Assembly: GCA_017961575.1 (NCBI GenBank)
Contig: JAGCXA010000009.1
Coordinates: 1-32,088, forward strand
Source: Clostridia bacterium
GTDB lineage: Bacteria; Bacillota; Clostridia; Oscillospirales; CAG-272
Direction: 5' to 3'
Length of the DNA: 32,088 nucleotides
Part shown: one piece after another, positions 1-7,584 of the stretch
Numbering within the stretch: position 1 is the first letter of the stretch
Layout of the letters: every line of letters starts with the position of its first letter
Translations under genes and position numbers: made by a program
The notes under the pieces: generated by a model
Told to the model about the DNA's origin: nothing
Seen by the model: only the letters and a program-made list of their open reading frames with translations
Database searches by the model: none

Positions 1-15
1 GCGTCCGCCATCGGA

Positions 16-567
16 TCAGATCTCTTTGCCGTCGGGGGTAAAGAGCGGGAGTTTGCCGAGTACCGTGATGTCTTTCCGCTCGATCGCGTCGCCCTCGGCG
101 AGCACCGCCATTTTGCCGGCGATGATCCCGCCCGACTCGGTCACGAGGTGTTCGAGCGCGGCAAGGGACGCGCCGGTGCTGATGACGTCGTCGACGATCA
201 GGATCTTTTTGCCCTTCATCCATTCGACGTCGCAGCCGTCGAGATAGAGGGTCTGCTGCGCCGAGGTGGTGATCGACTTCACGTCGAATTTCTTGACGTC
301 CCGCATATACAGTTTCGGCATTTTGCGGGCGAGGAGGTAACGGTTGCGTCCGAGGATGCGCGTCATCTCGTAGACGAGCGGGATCCCCTTCGACTCCGCG
401 GTGATGATCGCGTCGTGCTCGGGCGCGACCTTGCAGAGCGCGGCGGCGCACGCCTCGGTCAGTTCGACGTCGCCGAACATCACGAAGGCGCCGATCGAGA
501 GTTTGTCGTTCAGGGGGCAGATCGGCAGGTCGCGTTCCACGCCCGCCACTTTCAAACGGTAGTACAT
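16..567 (-). CDS. Adenine-phosphoribosyltransferase-like protein
   Basis: A type I phosphoribosyltransferase, expected to act in the cytoplasm by joining a purine base (or related ligand) to PRPP. The 183-residue protein carries the PRPP-binding loop VDDVISTGAS at residues 125-134, preceded by the hydrophobic strand KILI, and an ESKGIPL segment near residue 58 as in adenine phosphoribosyltransferases. I chose the ATG at 567 because AAGGAG lies just upstream and the family alignment begins here; the frame stays open upstream to 642 without support. It is the last visible gene of a minus-strand operon, 40 bases after a P-II-like gene with no terminator or promoter between. Purine salvage is the default reading, but a regulatory or modified-substrate role is possible because the neighbours are P-II-like proteins and a membrane transporter. 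Family is confident; substrate is not. Confidence 0.8.
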   Translation of the reverse strand: MYYRLKVAGVERDLPICPLNDKLSIGAFVMFGDVELTEACAAALCKVAPEHDAIITAESKGIPLVYEMTRILGRNRYLLARKMPKLYMRDVKKFDVKSITTSAQQTLYLDGCDVEWMKGKKILIVDDVISTGASLAALEHLVTESGGIIAGKMAVLAEGDAIERKDITVLGKLPLFTPDGKEI

Positions 568-607
568 TTCGGTTTCTCCTTTATCTTCAACAAATAGAAT
601 CCGTAAT

Positions 608-967
608 TCAGGGGTTCGCGCCGTCGGTCTTCTTCTCCTCATTCTCGCCGAGCGAGAGGGGCGAGAGCCCGACGACCTGATCCACGGGTAGGGAAAAAGC
701 GATCCCCTGCCCGGGGGTTTTCAATCCGACGGCGCGGTACAGCGCGTAGAGGATGGGGTCGGTCAGTTCGCGCGGGACGAGGATGAGGACCAGTTCCTTG
801 TCGGGCTGGATGCTGATGCCGAAGAAGCGTTCCGCCTCCTGGCTCGCCGTTCCGCGCCCGTGGATGACCGTCCCGCCGCGCGCGCCGAACTCGCGCGCCG
901 CGTCCATCACGGCGTCCGAGAACCCGGTGTTCACGATGCAGACGATGCACTCGTGTGAAAAGGTCAT
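608..967 (-). CDS. P-II-like signalling protein (downstream copy)
   Basis: A 119-residue protein with the size and ferredoxin-like pattern of the GlnB/P-II superfamily: a first strand HECIVCIVN, a glycine-rich segment RGGTVIHGRGT where P-II proteins have the start of the T-loop, and a C-terminal GQGIAFSLPVDQVVG. No GlnB-type uridylylation tyrosine is evident in the T-loop. The ATG at 967 is preceded by GGGGGAAGAG and overlaps the TGA of the upstream P-II-like gene by four bases, so the two are probably translationally coupled. P-II proteins form trimers that bind adenine nucleotides and control transporters or enzymes; by inference this one partners the neighbouring DUF1538 membrane protein. 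The ligand cannot be read from sequence. Confidence 0.7.
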   Translation of the reverse strand: MTFSHECIVCIVNTGFSDAVMDAAREFGARGGTVIHGRGTASQEAERFFGISIQPDKELVLILVPRELTDPILYALYRAVGLKTPGQGIAFSLPVDQVVGLSPLSLGENEEKKTDGANP

Positions 968-1428
968 TTGCTCTTCCCCCTTTCGGTTGTTTTCGCGGGA
1001 TCCTCCCGCCCCTCGCGGTAATCCGACAGAAACTGATAGATCGCGACCCCGACGGCGCTCGTCAACGGTGTCGACCACGCGATCCCTTTCCCGCCGCGCA
1101 CCGTCTCGAACTTCTCTTCCAACATCTCGAAGATCGCTTGGGCGAGGTCGTCGCGGATCACGCTGACGATCACGGCGCGCGCCGTGTCGTCAAGCCCGAG
1201 CAGGCGCAGGGTCTCGGTCTTCGCCGTTCCCTCGCCCGGCAGGATGATCTGCAAATTGACGCTGTACTGCGCGATCAGATCGGCGTAGAGTTCCGCCTTC
1301 TTCCGGTCGACCACGGTAAAGAGCAGTTTGAGTTTCTTCGGCGCTTTCAGCGTTCCGTCGCGCTTGGTCCGTCCCCCCTTCTTTTCGGGGCGGTCGGCGC
1401 GCCGCTTTTTCGTATCCTGTTCGTTCAC
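964..1428 (-). CDS. P-II-like signalling protein (upstream copy)
   Basis: A 154-residue protein whose core, from about residue 31 (KKLKLLFTVV) to 138, resembles P-II/GlnB folds and shares the GGKGIAWSTPLTSAVG segment with its downstream paralogue's GQGIAFSLPVDQVVG. The N-terminal 30 residues are very basic and low in complexity (KKRRADRPEKKGGRTKRDG) and look like an unstructured extension. Translation appears to begin at GTG 1428, with AAGGAGG ending about five bases upstream. The gene starts 10 bases after the DUF1538 stop codon and overlaps the next gene by four bases. The pair probably makes two different P-II-like subunits, or a heteromer, from one mRNA. The P-II assignment is by pattern and context rather than by a canonical signature. 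Confidence 0.65.
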   Translation of the reverse strand: MNEQDTKKRRADRPEKKGGRTKRDGTLKAPKKLKLLFTVVDRKKAELYADLIAQYSVNLQIILPGEGTAKTETLRLLGLDDTARAVIVSVIRDDLAQAIFEMLEEKFETVRGGKGIAWSTPLTSAVGVAIYQFLSDYREGREDPAKTTERGKSK

Positions 1429-1438
1429 GGCAACCTCC

Positions 1439-2962
1439 TTACAGGAAGCGGATGATCTGCTCGTCGTCGGCGCCGAGGATCCGGCGCATCGAACTGCGGT
1501 CGCGGATCTTGCCCGCCAGAATGGCGCGGAAGCCGAGCAGCTGGATCGTGATGAGCGGGGTCATCGCGACCATCGCGACAATCCCGAAGGCGTCGGACAG
1601 GATCCTTCCCTCTCCCTGCAAAACGGTGCAGGCGCCGACGGCGAACGGGAGGATGAAGGTCGAGGTCAGGGGACCCGACGCGACGCCGCCCGAATCGAAG
1701 GCGATCGCGGTATAGAGTTTCGGCACGAAGAAGGACAGTCCGAGCGAGAGAAGATAGCCCGGGATGAGATAGCACAGGATGCTGAATCCGAGCCAGATTC
1801 GGAGCATCGAAAGCCCGATTGAGATCCCGACGCCGCAGGAGAGGGCGATCATCATCGACTTTTTCTCGACGGTTCCGCCCGTGACCGCCTCGACCTGACG
1901 GTTCAGGACGAGCACCGCCGGCTCGGCGAGCACGACGACGGCGCCGAGCAGGAACGAGAAGCCGAGCAGGAGCGCCGGACGCTCCGCCATTCCCCGCCCC
2001 AGAGCGAACCCGACCGGCATAAAGCCGACCGTCGCGGCGGAGAGGAACAGGACGAGTCCCGCGAAGGTGTAGGCGATCCCGACCGCGATCCGGACCAGCG
2101 TCTTTTTCGGCAGGCGGAGGAACGCGCGTTCCAGAATCGTGAAGAACAGAACGATCAGGGCGACGGCGATCCCGACGTCCCGCGCGGTGGAAAGCAGAAC
2201 GCGGAGAAGCCCCGCGCCGAGTTTGCTCCCCATCGAGTAGTCGGGAAGCGAATAGGCGATCTCCCCCTTCGCTCCGATCCCGAGCGCGGCGACGACGATC
2301 ATCGGACCGACCGAGCACAGGGCGATCATCCCGAAACTGTTTTCGTTCGCGTGCTTGCCGCCGAGCGTGCCGGCGATCCCGACGCCGAGCGCCATCAGAA
2401 ACGGAACCGTAACGGGTCCCGTCGTGACCCCGCCCGCGTCGAAGGCGAGGGCGAGATAATTTTCGTCGCCGTAGACGAGCGCCAAAGCCGTCAGCATAAA
2501 GAGCGCGAGATAGGAGTAGAACAGAAGGTTCGACAGATTGACGCGGAAGATCATCCGAAGAACCGAAAGAAGCAGGAAGATCCCGACGCCGCATCCGACA
2601 GCAAAAATGAGCAGTTTGTCGGAGACGACCTCGCGCACCTGCGACGCGAGTACCGAAAGGTCGGGTTCGGCGACCGTGACGCAGAGACCCATCGCGAAGG
2701 CGGCGGAGAGCAGAAGCGGCAGGTTCCGCGAACGGGTCAATCCCGACCCGATCTGCTCGCCCATCGGCGACGTCGCCATCTCCGCTCCCATCCCGAAAAG
2801 CCCGATCCCGAGCACCATCACGGCGGCGGAAACGAGGAAAACCCCCACTTCGCCGGACGAAAGAGAGGCGAGCGGGGAGAGCGACAGGACGAAGACGATC
2901 AGGGCGACCGGCGCGACCGAGATCAGCGATTCGCGCAGTTTCCGCGTCAGAACCGTAAACAA
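1439..2962 (-). CDS. DUF1538 membrane protein, internally duplicated; possible UmpAB-like cation/H+ antiporter
   Basis: A 507-residue polytopic membrane protein with about a dozen hydrophobic segments. It is a tandem repeat: the first half has AEPDLSVLASQV followed by a GCGVGIFLLLSVLR segment and FDAGGVTTGP; the second half repeats these as AEPAVLVLNRQV, CGVGISIGLSMLR and FDSGGVASGP. These match DUF1538 proteins. From memory, a two-gene DUF1538 pair (UmpAB of Halomonas) was reported as a Na+/H+ antiporter; here both halves sit in one chain. The start is taken as TTG at 2962, with GAGGGGG about eight bases upstream; no ATG is better placed. It leads the operon with two P-II-like genes, which suggests nucleotide-sensing control of transport. 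The ion transported is inference only. Confidence 0.8.
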   Translation of the reverse strand: MFTVLTRKLRESLISVAPVALIVFVLSLSPLASLSSGEVGVFLVSAAVMVLGIGLFGMGAEMATSPMGEQIGSGLTRSRNLPLLLSAAFAMGLCVTVAEPDLSVLASQVREVVSDKLLIFAVGCGVGIFLLLSVLRMIFRVNLSNLLFYSYLALFMLTALALVYGDENYLALAFDAGGVTTGPVTVPFLMALGVGIAGTLGGKHANENSFGMIALCSVGPMIVVAALGIGAKGEIAYSLPDYSMGSKLGAGLLRVLLSTARDVGIAVALIVLFFTILERAFLRLPKKTLVRIAVGIAYTFAGLVLFLSAATVGFMPVGFALGRGMAERPALLLGFSFLLGAVVVLAEPAVLVLNRQVEAVTGGTVEKKSMMIALSCGVGISIGLSMLRIWLGFSILCYLIPGYLLSLGLSFFVPKLYTAIAFDSGGVASGPLTSTFILPFAVGACTVLQGEGRILSDAFGIVAMVAMTPLITIQLLGFRAILAGKIRDRSSMRRILGADDEQIIRFL

Positions 2963-2979
2963 GACCGCACCCCCTCGCC

Positions 2980-2996
2980 CGGACGGTTTCCGTCCG
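2980..2996 (-). other. 5' leader hairpin of the DUF1538 operon
   Basis: A perfect seven-base-pair inverted repeat, CGGACGG and CCGTCCG separated by three bases, lies in the transcribed leader between the promoter and the TTG start. It is too short to be a riboswitch and there is no U-tract in the direction of the operon. It might influence translation or mRNA stability; no specific function is claimed. Confidence 0.4.
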
Positions 2997-3012
2997 TTTT
3001 CAATACAGCACC

Positions 3013-3041
3013 ATTATAACATAGCGCGCGCGGGAATGCAA
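3013..3041 (-). promoter_or_regulatory. Sigma-A-type promoter of the DUF1538/P-II operon
   Basis: On the minus strand, TTGCAT (3041-3036) and a perfect TATAAT (3018-3013) are separated by 17 bases. Transcription would begin near 3006, giving a leader of about 45 bases. Confidence 0.75.
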
Positions 3042-3073
3042 CCGGAAGCCGACGCTTTTTTCTTTTTTCTCCC

Positions 3074-3102
3074 TTGCCAAACGACGGCGGATATGGTATA
3101 AT
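3074..3102 (+). promoter_or_regulatory. Sigma-A-type promoter of pcrA
   Basis: TTGCCA (3074-3079) and TATAAT (3097-3102) with a 17-base spacer. It diverges from the DUF1538 operon promoter about 33 bases away. Confidence 0.75.
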
Positions 3103-3137
3103 GAGGGGAAAGACGCGAAAGGAAGAAACACGGGCGT

Positions 3138-5555
3138 ATGGATGCGGAACTCGGACGGCGGTACCTGTCGGCGAAGCGGCGGCTCTTCGACAAGGTACTC
3201 TCCGAAAAACTGAACGATAAACAGCGGGAGGCGGTGGTCACGGTCAACGGCCCCCTGCTCGTGCTTGCAGGCGCGGGGAGCGGAAAGACCACGGTGCTGG
3301 TCAATCGGATCACGCACGTCATCCGTTTCGGCAACGCTTACCTCTCCGACCGCGTTCCCGACGGCGTGACCGAGGGGGACGTGCAGGCGATGGAGGCGGC
3401 GCTCGCCCTCCCGACCGGCGTGATCGAAGCCGAGATCCTGCCCGAGTTCATCGTCGAACCCTGCCCCCCCTGGGCGATGCTCGCCATCACCTTCACGAAC
3501 AAGGCGGCGCGCGAGATCAAGGACCGGCTTGCCGCCGCGCTCCGCGACCCCGCCGTCTCGGAGGAGATCTGGGCGGGGACCTTCCACTCGGTGTGCGTGC
3601 GGATCCTGCACCGCTACGGGGAACTCGTCGGCTACCGCCCAGGCTTCACGATCTACGACACCGACGACAAGAAGCGGCTGCTCCTCGACGTGATGAAGCG
3701 GCTGAATATCGACGAAAAAACGCTCCCGGTCAAGACCGTCGCGAACGAGATCAGCGCGGCGAAGGACAAACTGATCCCGCCCGAAAAATACGCCGCCGCG
3801 GTCGGCAAAAACGACCCGAAGCGGCGCGACGTCGCCCGGGTTTACGAGGAGTATCAGGCGACTCTGCTCGCCTATAACGCGCTGGATTTCGACGACATCA
3901 TTATGAAGACCGTCGAACTGCTCGAAAACGACGAGGAGGCGCGGAATTACTATCAGACCAAGTTCCGCTACGTCTCGGTCGACGAGTACCAGGACACCAA
4001 CCCGGCGCAATTCCGCCTGACCGAACTGCTCTCGGACGGCTACCGCAACGTGATGGTCGTCGGCGACGACGATCAGAGCATCTACCGTTTTCGCGGCGCG
4101 ACGGTCGAAAACATCCTCTCCTTCGACAAGACCTACCCCGACGCGAAGGTCGTCAAACTCGAACAGAACTACCGCAGTACGAAGAACATCCTCTCGGCGG
4201 CGAACGCGGTCATCAGCCACAATCCCGACCGACACGAAAAGTCGCTCTGGTGCGACAAGGGCGACGGCGATCCGATCGTCGTGCACGCCTGCGCCGATCA
4301 GAACGACGAAGCGCGCTACATCACCGACACCATCATGCGGCAGGTCGTCCGCGCGGGACGGCGCTACCGCGACTTCGCCGTGCTCTACCGGCTGAACGAA
4401 CTCTCGCGCTCGCTCGAATCGGGTTTCGCGAAGAGCGGTATCCCCTACCGCGTGCTCGGTTCGCAGCGTTTCTACGACCGCAAGGAGATCCGCGATATCG
4501 TGGCGTACCTGACGCTCACTCTGTCGGACGCGGACGATCAGCGGCTGCGCCGCGTCGTCAACGAACCGAAACGCAAGATCGGCGCGTCGACCGTCGACGC
4601 GATCGCCGAGATCGCAAACGAGACCGGGCTTTCGATGATGGAAGTGATGCGGCGTTCCGCCTCGTTCCCCGCGATCGCGAAGACGTCCGAACGGCTGACC
4701 GCGTTCACCGATCTGATCGACGGACTGCGGCGCGCCGAAATGAAGCCGTCGACCCTGATCGGCGAGGTCTTCGAGCGCACCGGCTACAAGGCGATGCTCG
4801 AAGAGGAAGGCGAGGTCGCGAAGACCCGGATCGACAGCGTAAACGAATTCGTTTCGGCGGCGCTCGAATACGAGGAGCGCACCGAGTCGCCGACGCTGGT
4901 CGGATTTCTCGAAGAGGTCGCCCTGATCTCGGACGTCGATAAATACGACGAAAACGCCGACGCCGTCGTTCTGATGACGATCCACAGCGCGAAGGGGCTG
5001 GAATTCCCCGAGGTCTTCCTCGCGGGAGCCGAGGAAGGCGTCTTTCCGAGCACGCAGTCGATCTTCAATCCTACCGAGATGAACGAGGAACGCCGACTCG
5101 CCTACGTCGCGCTCACGCGGGCGAAGGATCGGCTCCGGATCACGCACGCCAACGAACGGATGCTCTACGGCAGAACCGTCTCGAATCCCCTTTCGCGCTT
5201 TATCGCCGACGAGATCCCCGGCAACCTCCTTGAACGCGAGAGCGGCGGAAGACCGTCGGTCGGCTTCGGCGCGACCCGGCAGACGCAGCGTCCCGTGCCG
5301 CTCCGTCCGGTATCCCCCTTTACGCCCTCTCCCGCCTCGCCTTTCAGCCGTCCGGCGCAGAAGAAGCCCGACCGCCCGGCGGGGTACGGAGTGACGCGGT
5401 TTTCCGACGGGACGCGCGTTTCCCACGCCCTCTTCGGCGCGGGGACGGTGATCTCCTCCCGCGAAATGGGGGGCGACGTCCTGTTTGAAGTCAGGTTCGA
5501 CAGCGGCGTGACCAAGAAACTGATGGGCACCTACGCGAAATTGAAACCGCTATGA
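3138..5555 (+). CDS. pcrA: ATP-dependent DNA helicase PcrA/UvrD
   Basis: A superfamily 1A 3'-5' DNA helicase for repair and replication-fork maintenance. Visible motifs: Q-like LNDKQREAV (25-33), Walker A AGAGSGKTT (44-52), motif Ia ITFTNKAA (117-124), motif II VDEYQDT (281-287), motif III VVGDDDQSIYRFRGA, and motif VI ERRLAYVALTRAK. The C-terminus has VSHALFGAGTVIS and a short beta-rich tail, matching the Tudor-like domain by which PcrA contacts RNA polymerase. Length 805 is slightly above the usual 720-750 because of about 48 extra residues between motifs I and Ia (residues 64-111). The ATG at 3138 follows AAAGGAAG. It is monocistronic, with its own promoter and a strong terminator shared with the convergent kinase gene. 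Confidence 0.95.
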   Translation: MDAELGRRYLSAKRRLFDKVLSEKLNDKQREAVVTVNGPLLVLAGAGSGKTTVLVNRITHVIRFGNAYLSDRVPDGVTEGDVQAMEAALALPTGVIEAEILPEFIVEPCPPWAMLAITFTNKAAREIKDRLAAALRDPAVSEEIWAGTFHSVCVRILHRYGELVGYRPGFTIYDTDDKKRLLLDVMKRLNIDEKTLPVKTVANEISAAKDKLIPPEKYAAAVGKNDPKRRDVARVYEEYQATLLAYNALDFDDIIMKTVELLENDEEARNYYQTKFRYVSVDEYQDTNPAQFRLTELLSDGYRNVMVVGDDDQSIYRFRGATVENILSFDKTYPDAKVVKLEQNYRSTKNILSAANAVISHNPDRHEKSLWCDKGDGDPIVVHACADQNDEARYITDTIMRQVVRAGRRYRDFAVLYRLNELSRSLESGFAKSGIPYRVLGSQRFYDRKEIRDIVAYLTLTLSDADDQRLRRVVNEPKRKIGASTVDAIAEIANETGLSMMEVMRRSASFPAIAKTSERLTAFTDLIDGLRRAEMKPSTLIGEVFERTGYKAMLEEEGEVAKTRIDSVNEFVSAALEYEERTESPTLVGFLEEVALISDVDKYDENADAVVLMTIHSAKGLEFPEVFLAGAEEGVFPSTQSIFNPTEMNEERRLAYVALTRAKDRLRITHANERMLYGRTVSNPLSRFIADEIPGNLLERESGGRPSVGFGATRQTQRPVPLRPVSPFTPSPASPFSRPAQKKPDRPAGYGVTRFSDGTRVSHALFGAGTVISSREMGGDVLFEVRFDSGVTKKLMGTYAKLKPL

Positions 5556-5563
5556 AAAAACGA

Positions 5564-5597
5564 CCCCGGCGCGAGAGCGCCGGGGCTTTTCTTTTTT
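5564..5597. terminator. Bidirectional terminator between pcrA and the tyrosine-kinase gene
   Basis: Stem CCCCGGCGC (5564-5572), GAGA loop, GCGCCGGGG (5577-5585), followed by a T-rich run to 5597 on the plus strand. On the minus strand it is followed by TCGTTTTTT, so it can serve both convergent genes. Confidence 0.85.
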
Positions 5598-5606
5598 CGG
5601 TTCCGC

Positions 5607-6326
5607 TTACTTTTCGGAAGCGGACTTCCGCTTCGAGGCGTAATACTTTCCGAAGTCGGTCTTCGCCTTCCGCTTGAAGCCGAAGAGCGATTTCTTTTTC
5701 CCGTTGTCGTTTAAGATCACGCCGATCAGTTCGACGCCGCTCTGCTCGATCTGCGCCGCGACGGTGCGCAGGACTTTCTGCCGCACTTTGCCGCGGTTGA
5801 CGATCAGAACCACGCCGTCGGACGCCTTGGCGCAGAGGATCGCGTCGACGACCGGGACGAGCGGCGCGTTGTCGATCAGAACGTAGTCGTACTGCTCGCG
5901 GAACTGCGCGATCAGATCGTTGAAGCGGTGATTGCCGAGCAGGACGCAGGGGTTCGGGGGATAGTCGCCCGAGAAGATCACGTCCATTCCGGGGACGTTC
6001 TCAACGTGATAAAGCGCCTCGTCGAGCGTCGCCATCTCGGAGAGCACCTCGGAAAGACCCTTGATGCCCGACAGGTCGGTGTACTTCGACGCCATCCGCG
6101 ACTTTCTCATATCGGCGTCGATAACGAGAACGCGCTTTCCGTCCTGACAGAGATGCCGCGCGAGTTGCAGGACCGTGAACGATTTGCCCTCGTTCTCAAA
6201 ACAGCTCGTCATCGTGATGACCTTGCGGTCGGGACCCGAAAAGCGCAGGTTGATCGAGAGGGCGTTGAACGCCTCGTTGATGAAATAGTTGTCCTCGTGG
6301 GGGAAACGGAAGGTTACGTTATTCAT
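5607..6326 (-). CDS. CpsD/CapB-type bacterial tyrosine kinase
   Basis: A cytoplasmic P-loop protein of the BY-kinase family, which works with a Wzz-type membrane adaptor to control polysaccharide chain length or export. Walker A is SCFENEGKS (41-49), Walker A' is VLVIDADMR (66-74), and Walker B is VLIDNAPL (149-156). At 239 residues it has the usual cytoplasmic-kinase length. The C-terminal tail after KRKAKTDFGK has only one YY pair, unlike the tyrosine cluster normally autophosphorylated in this family. ATG 6326 lies three bases after the adaptor's stop region and has AAGGAGG upstream within the adaptor gene. No glycosyltransferase, flippase or CpsB phosphatase gene is in the window, so the target pathway is unknown. 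Confidence 0.88.
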   Translation of the reverse strand: MNNVTFRFPHEDNYFINEAFNALSINLRFSGPDRKVITMTSCFENEGKSFTVLQLARHLCQDGKRVLVIDADMRKSRMASKYTDLSGIKGLSEVLSEMATLDEALYHVENVPGMDVIFSGDYPPNPCVLLGNHRFNDLIAQFREQYDYVLIDNAPLVPVVDAILCAKASDGVVLIVNRGKVRQKVLRTVAAQIEQSGVELIGVILNDNGKKKSLFGFKRKAKTDFGKYYASKRKSASEK

Positions 6327-6329
6327 CTG

Positions 6330-7133
6330 TCAACCCTCCTTCTTCTGCGACCCGGTCCCGCCGTAGCGGCCGTAGTGCTTCGCGTATTTTCTGCCGTATT
6401 TATAGGTATATTTCCGCTCGGAGGTGTCGGCGTCGGGAACGATCCCGAGCAGGGTCAGCCCGGCGACGTCGGCGACGTCCTCGCCCGTCCGGATCCGGTC
6501 GTCGACAAGATCGAGGACCAGGTAGACGCCGTAGACGACGATCATCCCGAGGAGCGCGATCAGAAGGATGCGGATCATCCCGAAACTGCTGGACTCGTAC
6601 GCCTTGCTCGGATGATCGCAGTAGGACACGAAGGTTTTCTCGTCTTCCATTCTGAACAACTCGTTGACCCGGTTCATCGCCGTTTCCATAAACACCGCGA
6701 GCAGATTCTCTGCGTCCTCCGCGTTCGGGGCGGCGGCGCGGACGGGTACGACGATGGACTTTTCGGCAATGGTGACCGAAACGGAAGCCCTCACCTGCCG
6801 GCTGCTGATCTGGTAGCCCGTCTCGTTCAACTTCTTCGCCGTATTTTCATACACGTAGTCGCTGGTCACGATGTCCAGAAAAGACGGCGTCAGACCGATG
6901 GCGAGCGACGCCTCCGAGGACAGTTTCTGTTCGATCCCTTCGAGATCCCGCAAAATGAAGAACGACCCTTTCGAGGTGTACTGCGGATGATAAGTTACCT
7001 TTCTGTATGCGTATCCGACGCCGACGAAGATGATCCCCACGATGAGCATCAGGGGAAGCGCCGTCAAGAGAACGCGCCAGAGGTCGGAAAACGTGATCGC
7101 TTTCTCCTCTTTGTTCGTGTTGGTGGTGTTCAA
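6330..7133 (-). CDS. Wzz/CpsC-type chain-length determinant adaptor with tyrosine-rich tail
   Basis: A 267-residue inner-membrane protein with the Wzz layout: a transmembrane segment at about 20-43, an extracellular domain, and a second at about 186-209. It ends in a cytoplasmic tail that normally activates the BY-kinase. The tail here contains GIVPD and then a run with tyrosines at 242, 244, 246, 250, 254 and 257, an unusual cluster for the adaptor. The best start is TTG at 7133 (then NTTNTNKEE), with GGAG about nine bases upstream; no ATG fits. It is the first gene of a two-gene operon with the kinase, separated by three bases, and has a strong upstream promoter. Confidence 0.85.
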   Translation of the reverse strand: MNTTNTNKEEKAITFSDLWRVLLTALPLMLIVGIIFVGVGYAYRKVTYHPQYTSKGSFFILRDLEGIEQKLSSEASLAIGLTPSFLDIVTSDYVYENTAKKLNETGYQISSRQVRASVSVTIAEKSIVVPVRAAAPNAEDAENLLAVFMETAMNRVNELFRMEDEKTFVSYCDHPSKAYESSSFGMIRILLIALLGMIVVYGVYLVLDLVDDRIRTGEDVADVAGLTLLGIVPDADTSERKYTYKYGRKYAKHYGRYGGTGSQKKEG

Positions 7134-7224
7134 AACAAAGTCTCCGTTTCTGGTTTTTTTGGTTCTCGGTCGTCAACGGCGTCCGTCGCCGTTCCGAAAC
7201 GAAACAAGGTGTCGACCTTTATCT

Positions 7225-7253
7225 ATTATATCATTCCCGTTCCTCTTTGTCAA
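7225..7253 (-). promoter_or_regulatory. Sigma-A-type promoter of the Wzz/kinase operon
   Basis: On the minus strand, consensus TTGACA (7253-7248), 17-base spacer, consensus TATAAT (7230-7225). The leader of about 85 bases contains a hairpin with arms AACGGCG and CGCCGTT within 7170-7195, of unknown role. Confidence 0.85.
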
Positions 7254-7375
7254 TCCGTCGCGACAACTTTCGGAAAATACGCGGCAGCGTCCGCGGGCGT
7301 CCCTTTTTTCCCGTTTCCCGTCGTCTTCCGCGCACTCGTCCCGGGCGTTTTTTTGAAAAAAACGTTTTTTTCCTA

Positions 7376-7404
7376 TTGCAAAATGCGGCGTCGCGTGCTA
7401 CAAT
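7376..7404 (+). promoter_or_regulatory. Sigma-A-type promoter of the THF riboswitch / folT-folC transcript
   Basis: TTGCAA (7376-7381) and TACAAT (7399-7404) with a 17-base spacer. Predicted start of transcription near 7411 places the whole riboswitch at the 5' end of the mRNA. Confidence 0.8.
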
Positions 7405-7418
7405 AGACAAAAAACGCA

Positions 7419-7522
7419 GACAGAGTAGGTCGGTTCGTGTCGAGTGCCGCCGGGACGGGGAGTTGCCGGGCGGACGAAGAACGGTTTTCGCCGTCACAGT
7501 GAACCGCCCGCATCCCGCTGTT
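7419..7522 (+). promoter_or_regulatory. Tetrahydrofolate (THF) riboswitch aptamer
   Basis: The segment matches the THF-I (folT motif) consensus: AGAGTAGG near the 5' end, a GGGGAGTTG core, GACGAA, then GTGAACCG and GCATCCCGCTG at the 3' end. It can fold as expected: P1 from GACAG (7419-7423) with CTGTT (7518-7522), P2 from CGGTTC (7431-7436) with GAACCG (7501-7506), and the known long-range pseudoknot from CGGGA (7451-7455) with TCCCG (7513-7517). The family senses reduced folates and controls folate uptake genes, which fits the folT-folC gene 62 bases downstream. The match is by eye; covariance scoring was not possible. Confidence 0.88.
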
Positions 7523-7540
7523 CGGCGCCCGGGTGTAATT

Positions 7541-7575
7541 CCTCCGCGCAGAACGAGATGATTTTGCGAAGGAGG
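7541..7575 (+). promoter_or_regulatory. Shine-Dalgarno-sequestering hairpin of the THF riboswitch
   Basis: CCTCC (7541-7545) can pair with the ribosome binding site GGAGG (7571-7575), and CGCA (7547-7550) with TGCG (7565-7568). This hides the Shine-Dalgarno sequence of the ATG at 7585. There is no intrinsic terminator here, so control is probably translational: ligand binding should favour this hairpin and shut off synthesis. Confidence 0.7.
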
Positions 7576-7584
7576 ACTTTTTTT

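Noticed and set aside
3000..5426. 808-residue open frame antisense to pcrA
   Set aside because: Long antisense frames are expected in GC-rich genes; it has no ribosome site, no family resemblance, and mirrors the real gene.
5607..7133. A capsule or exopolysaccharide biosynthesis locus
   Set aside because: Only the kinase and Wzz adaptor are present; pcrA and the folate gene flank them, with no glycosyltransferase, polymerase or flippase.
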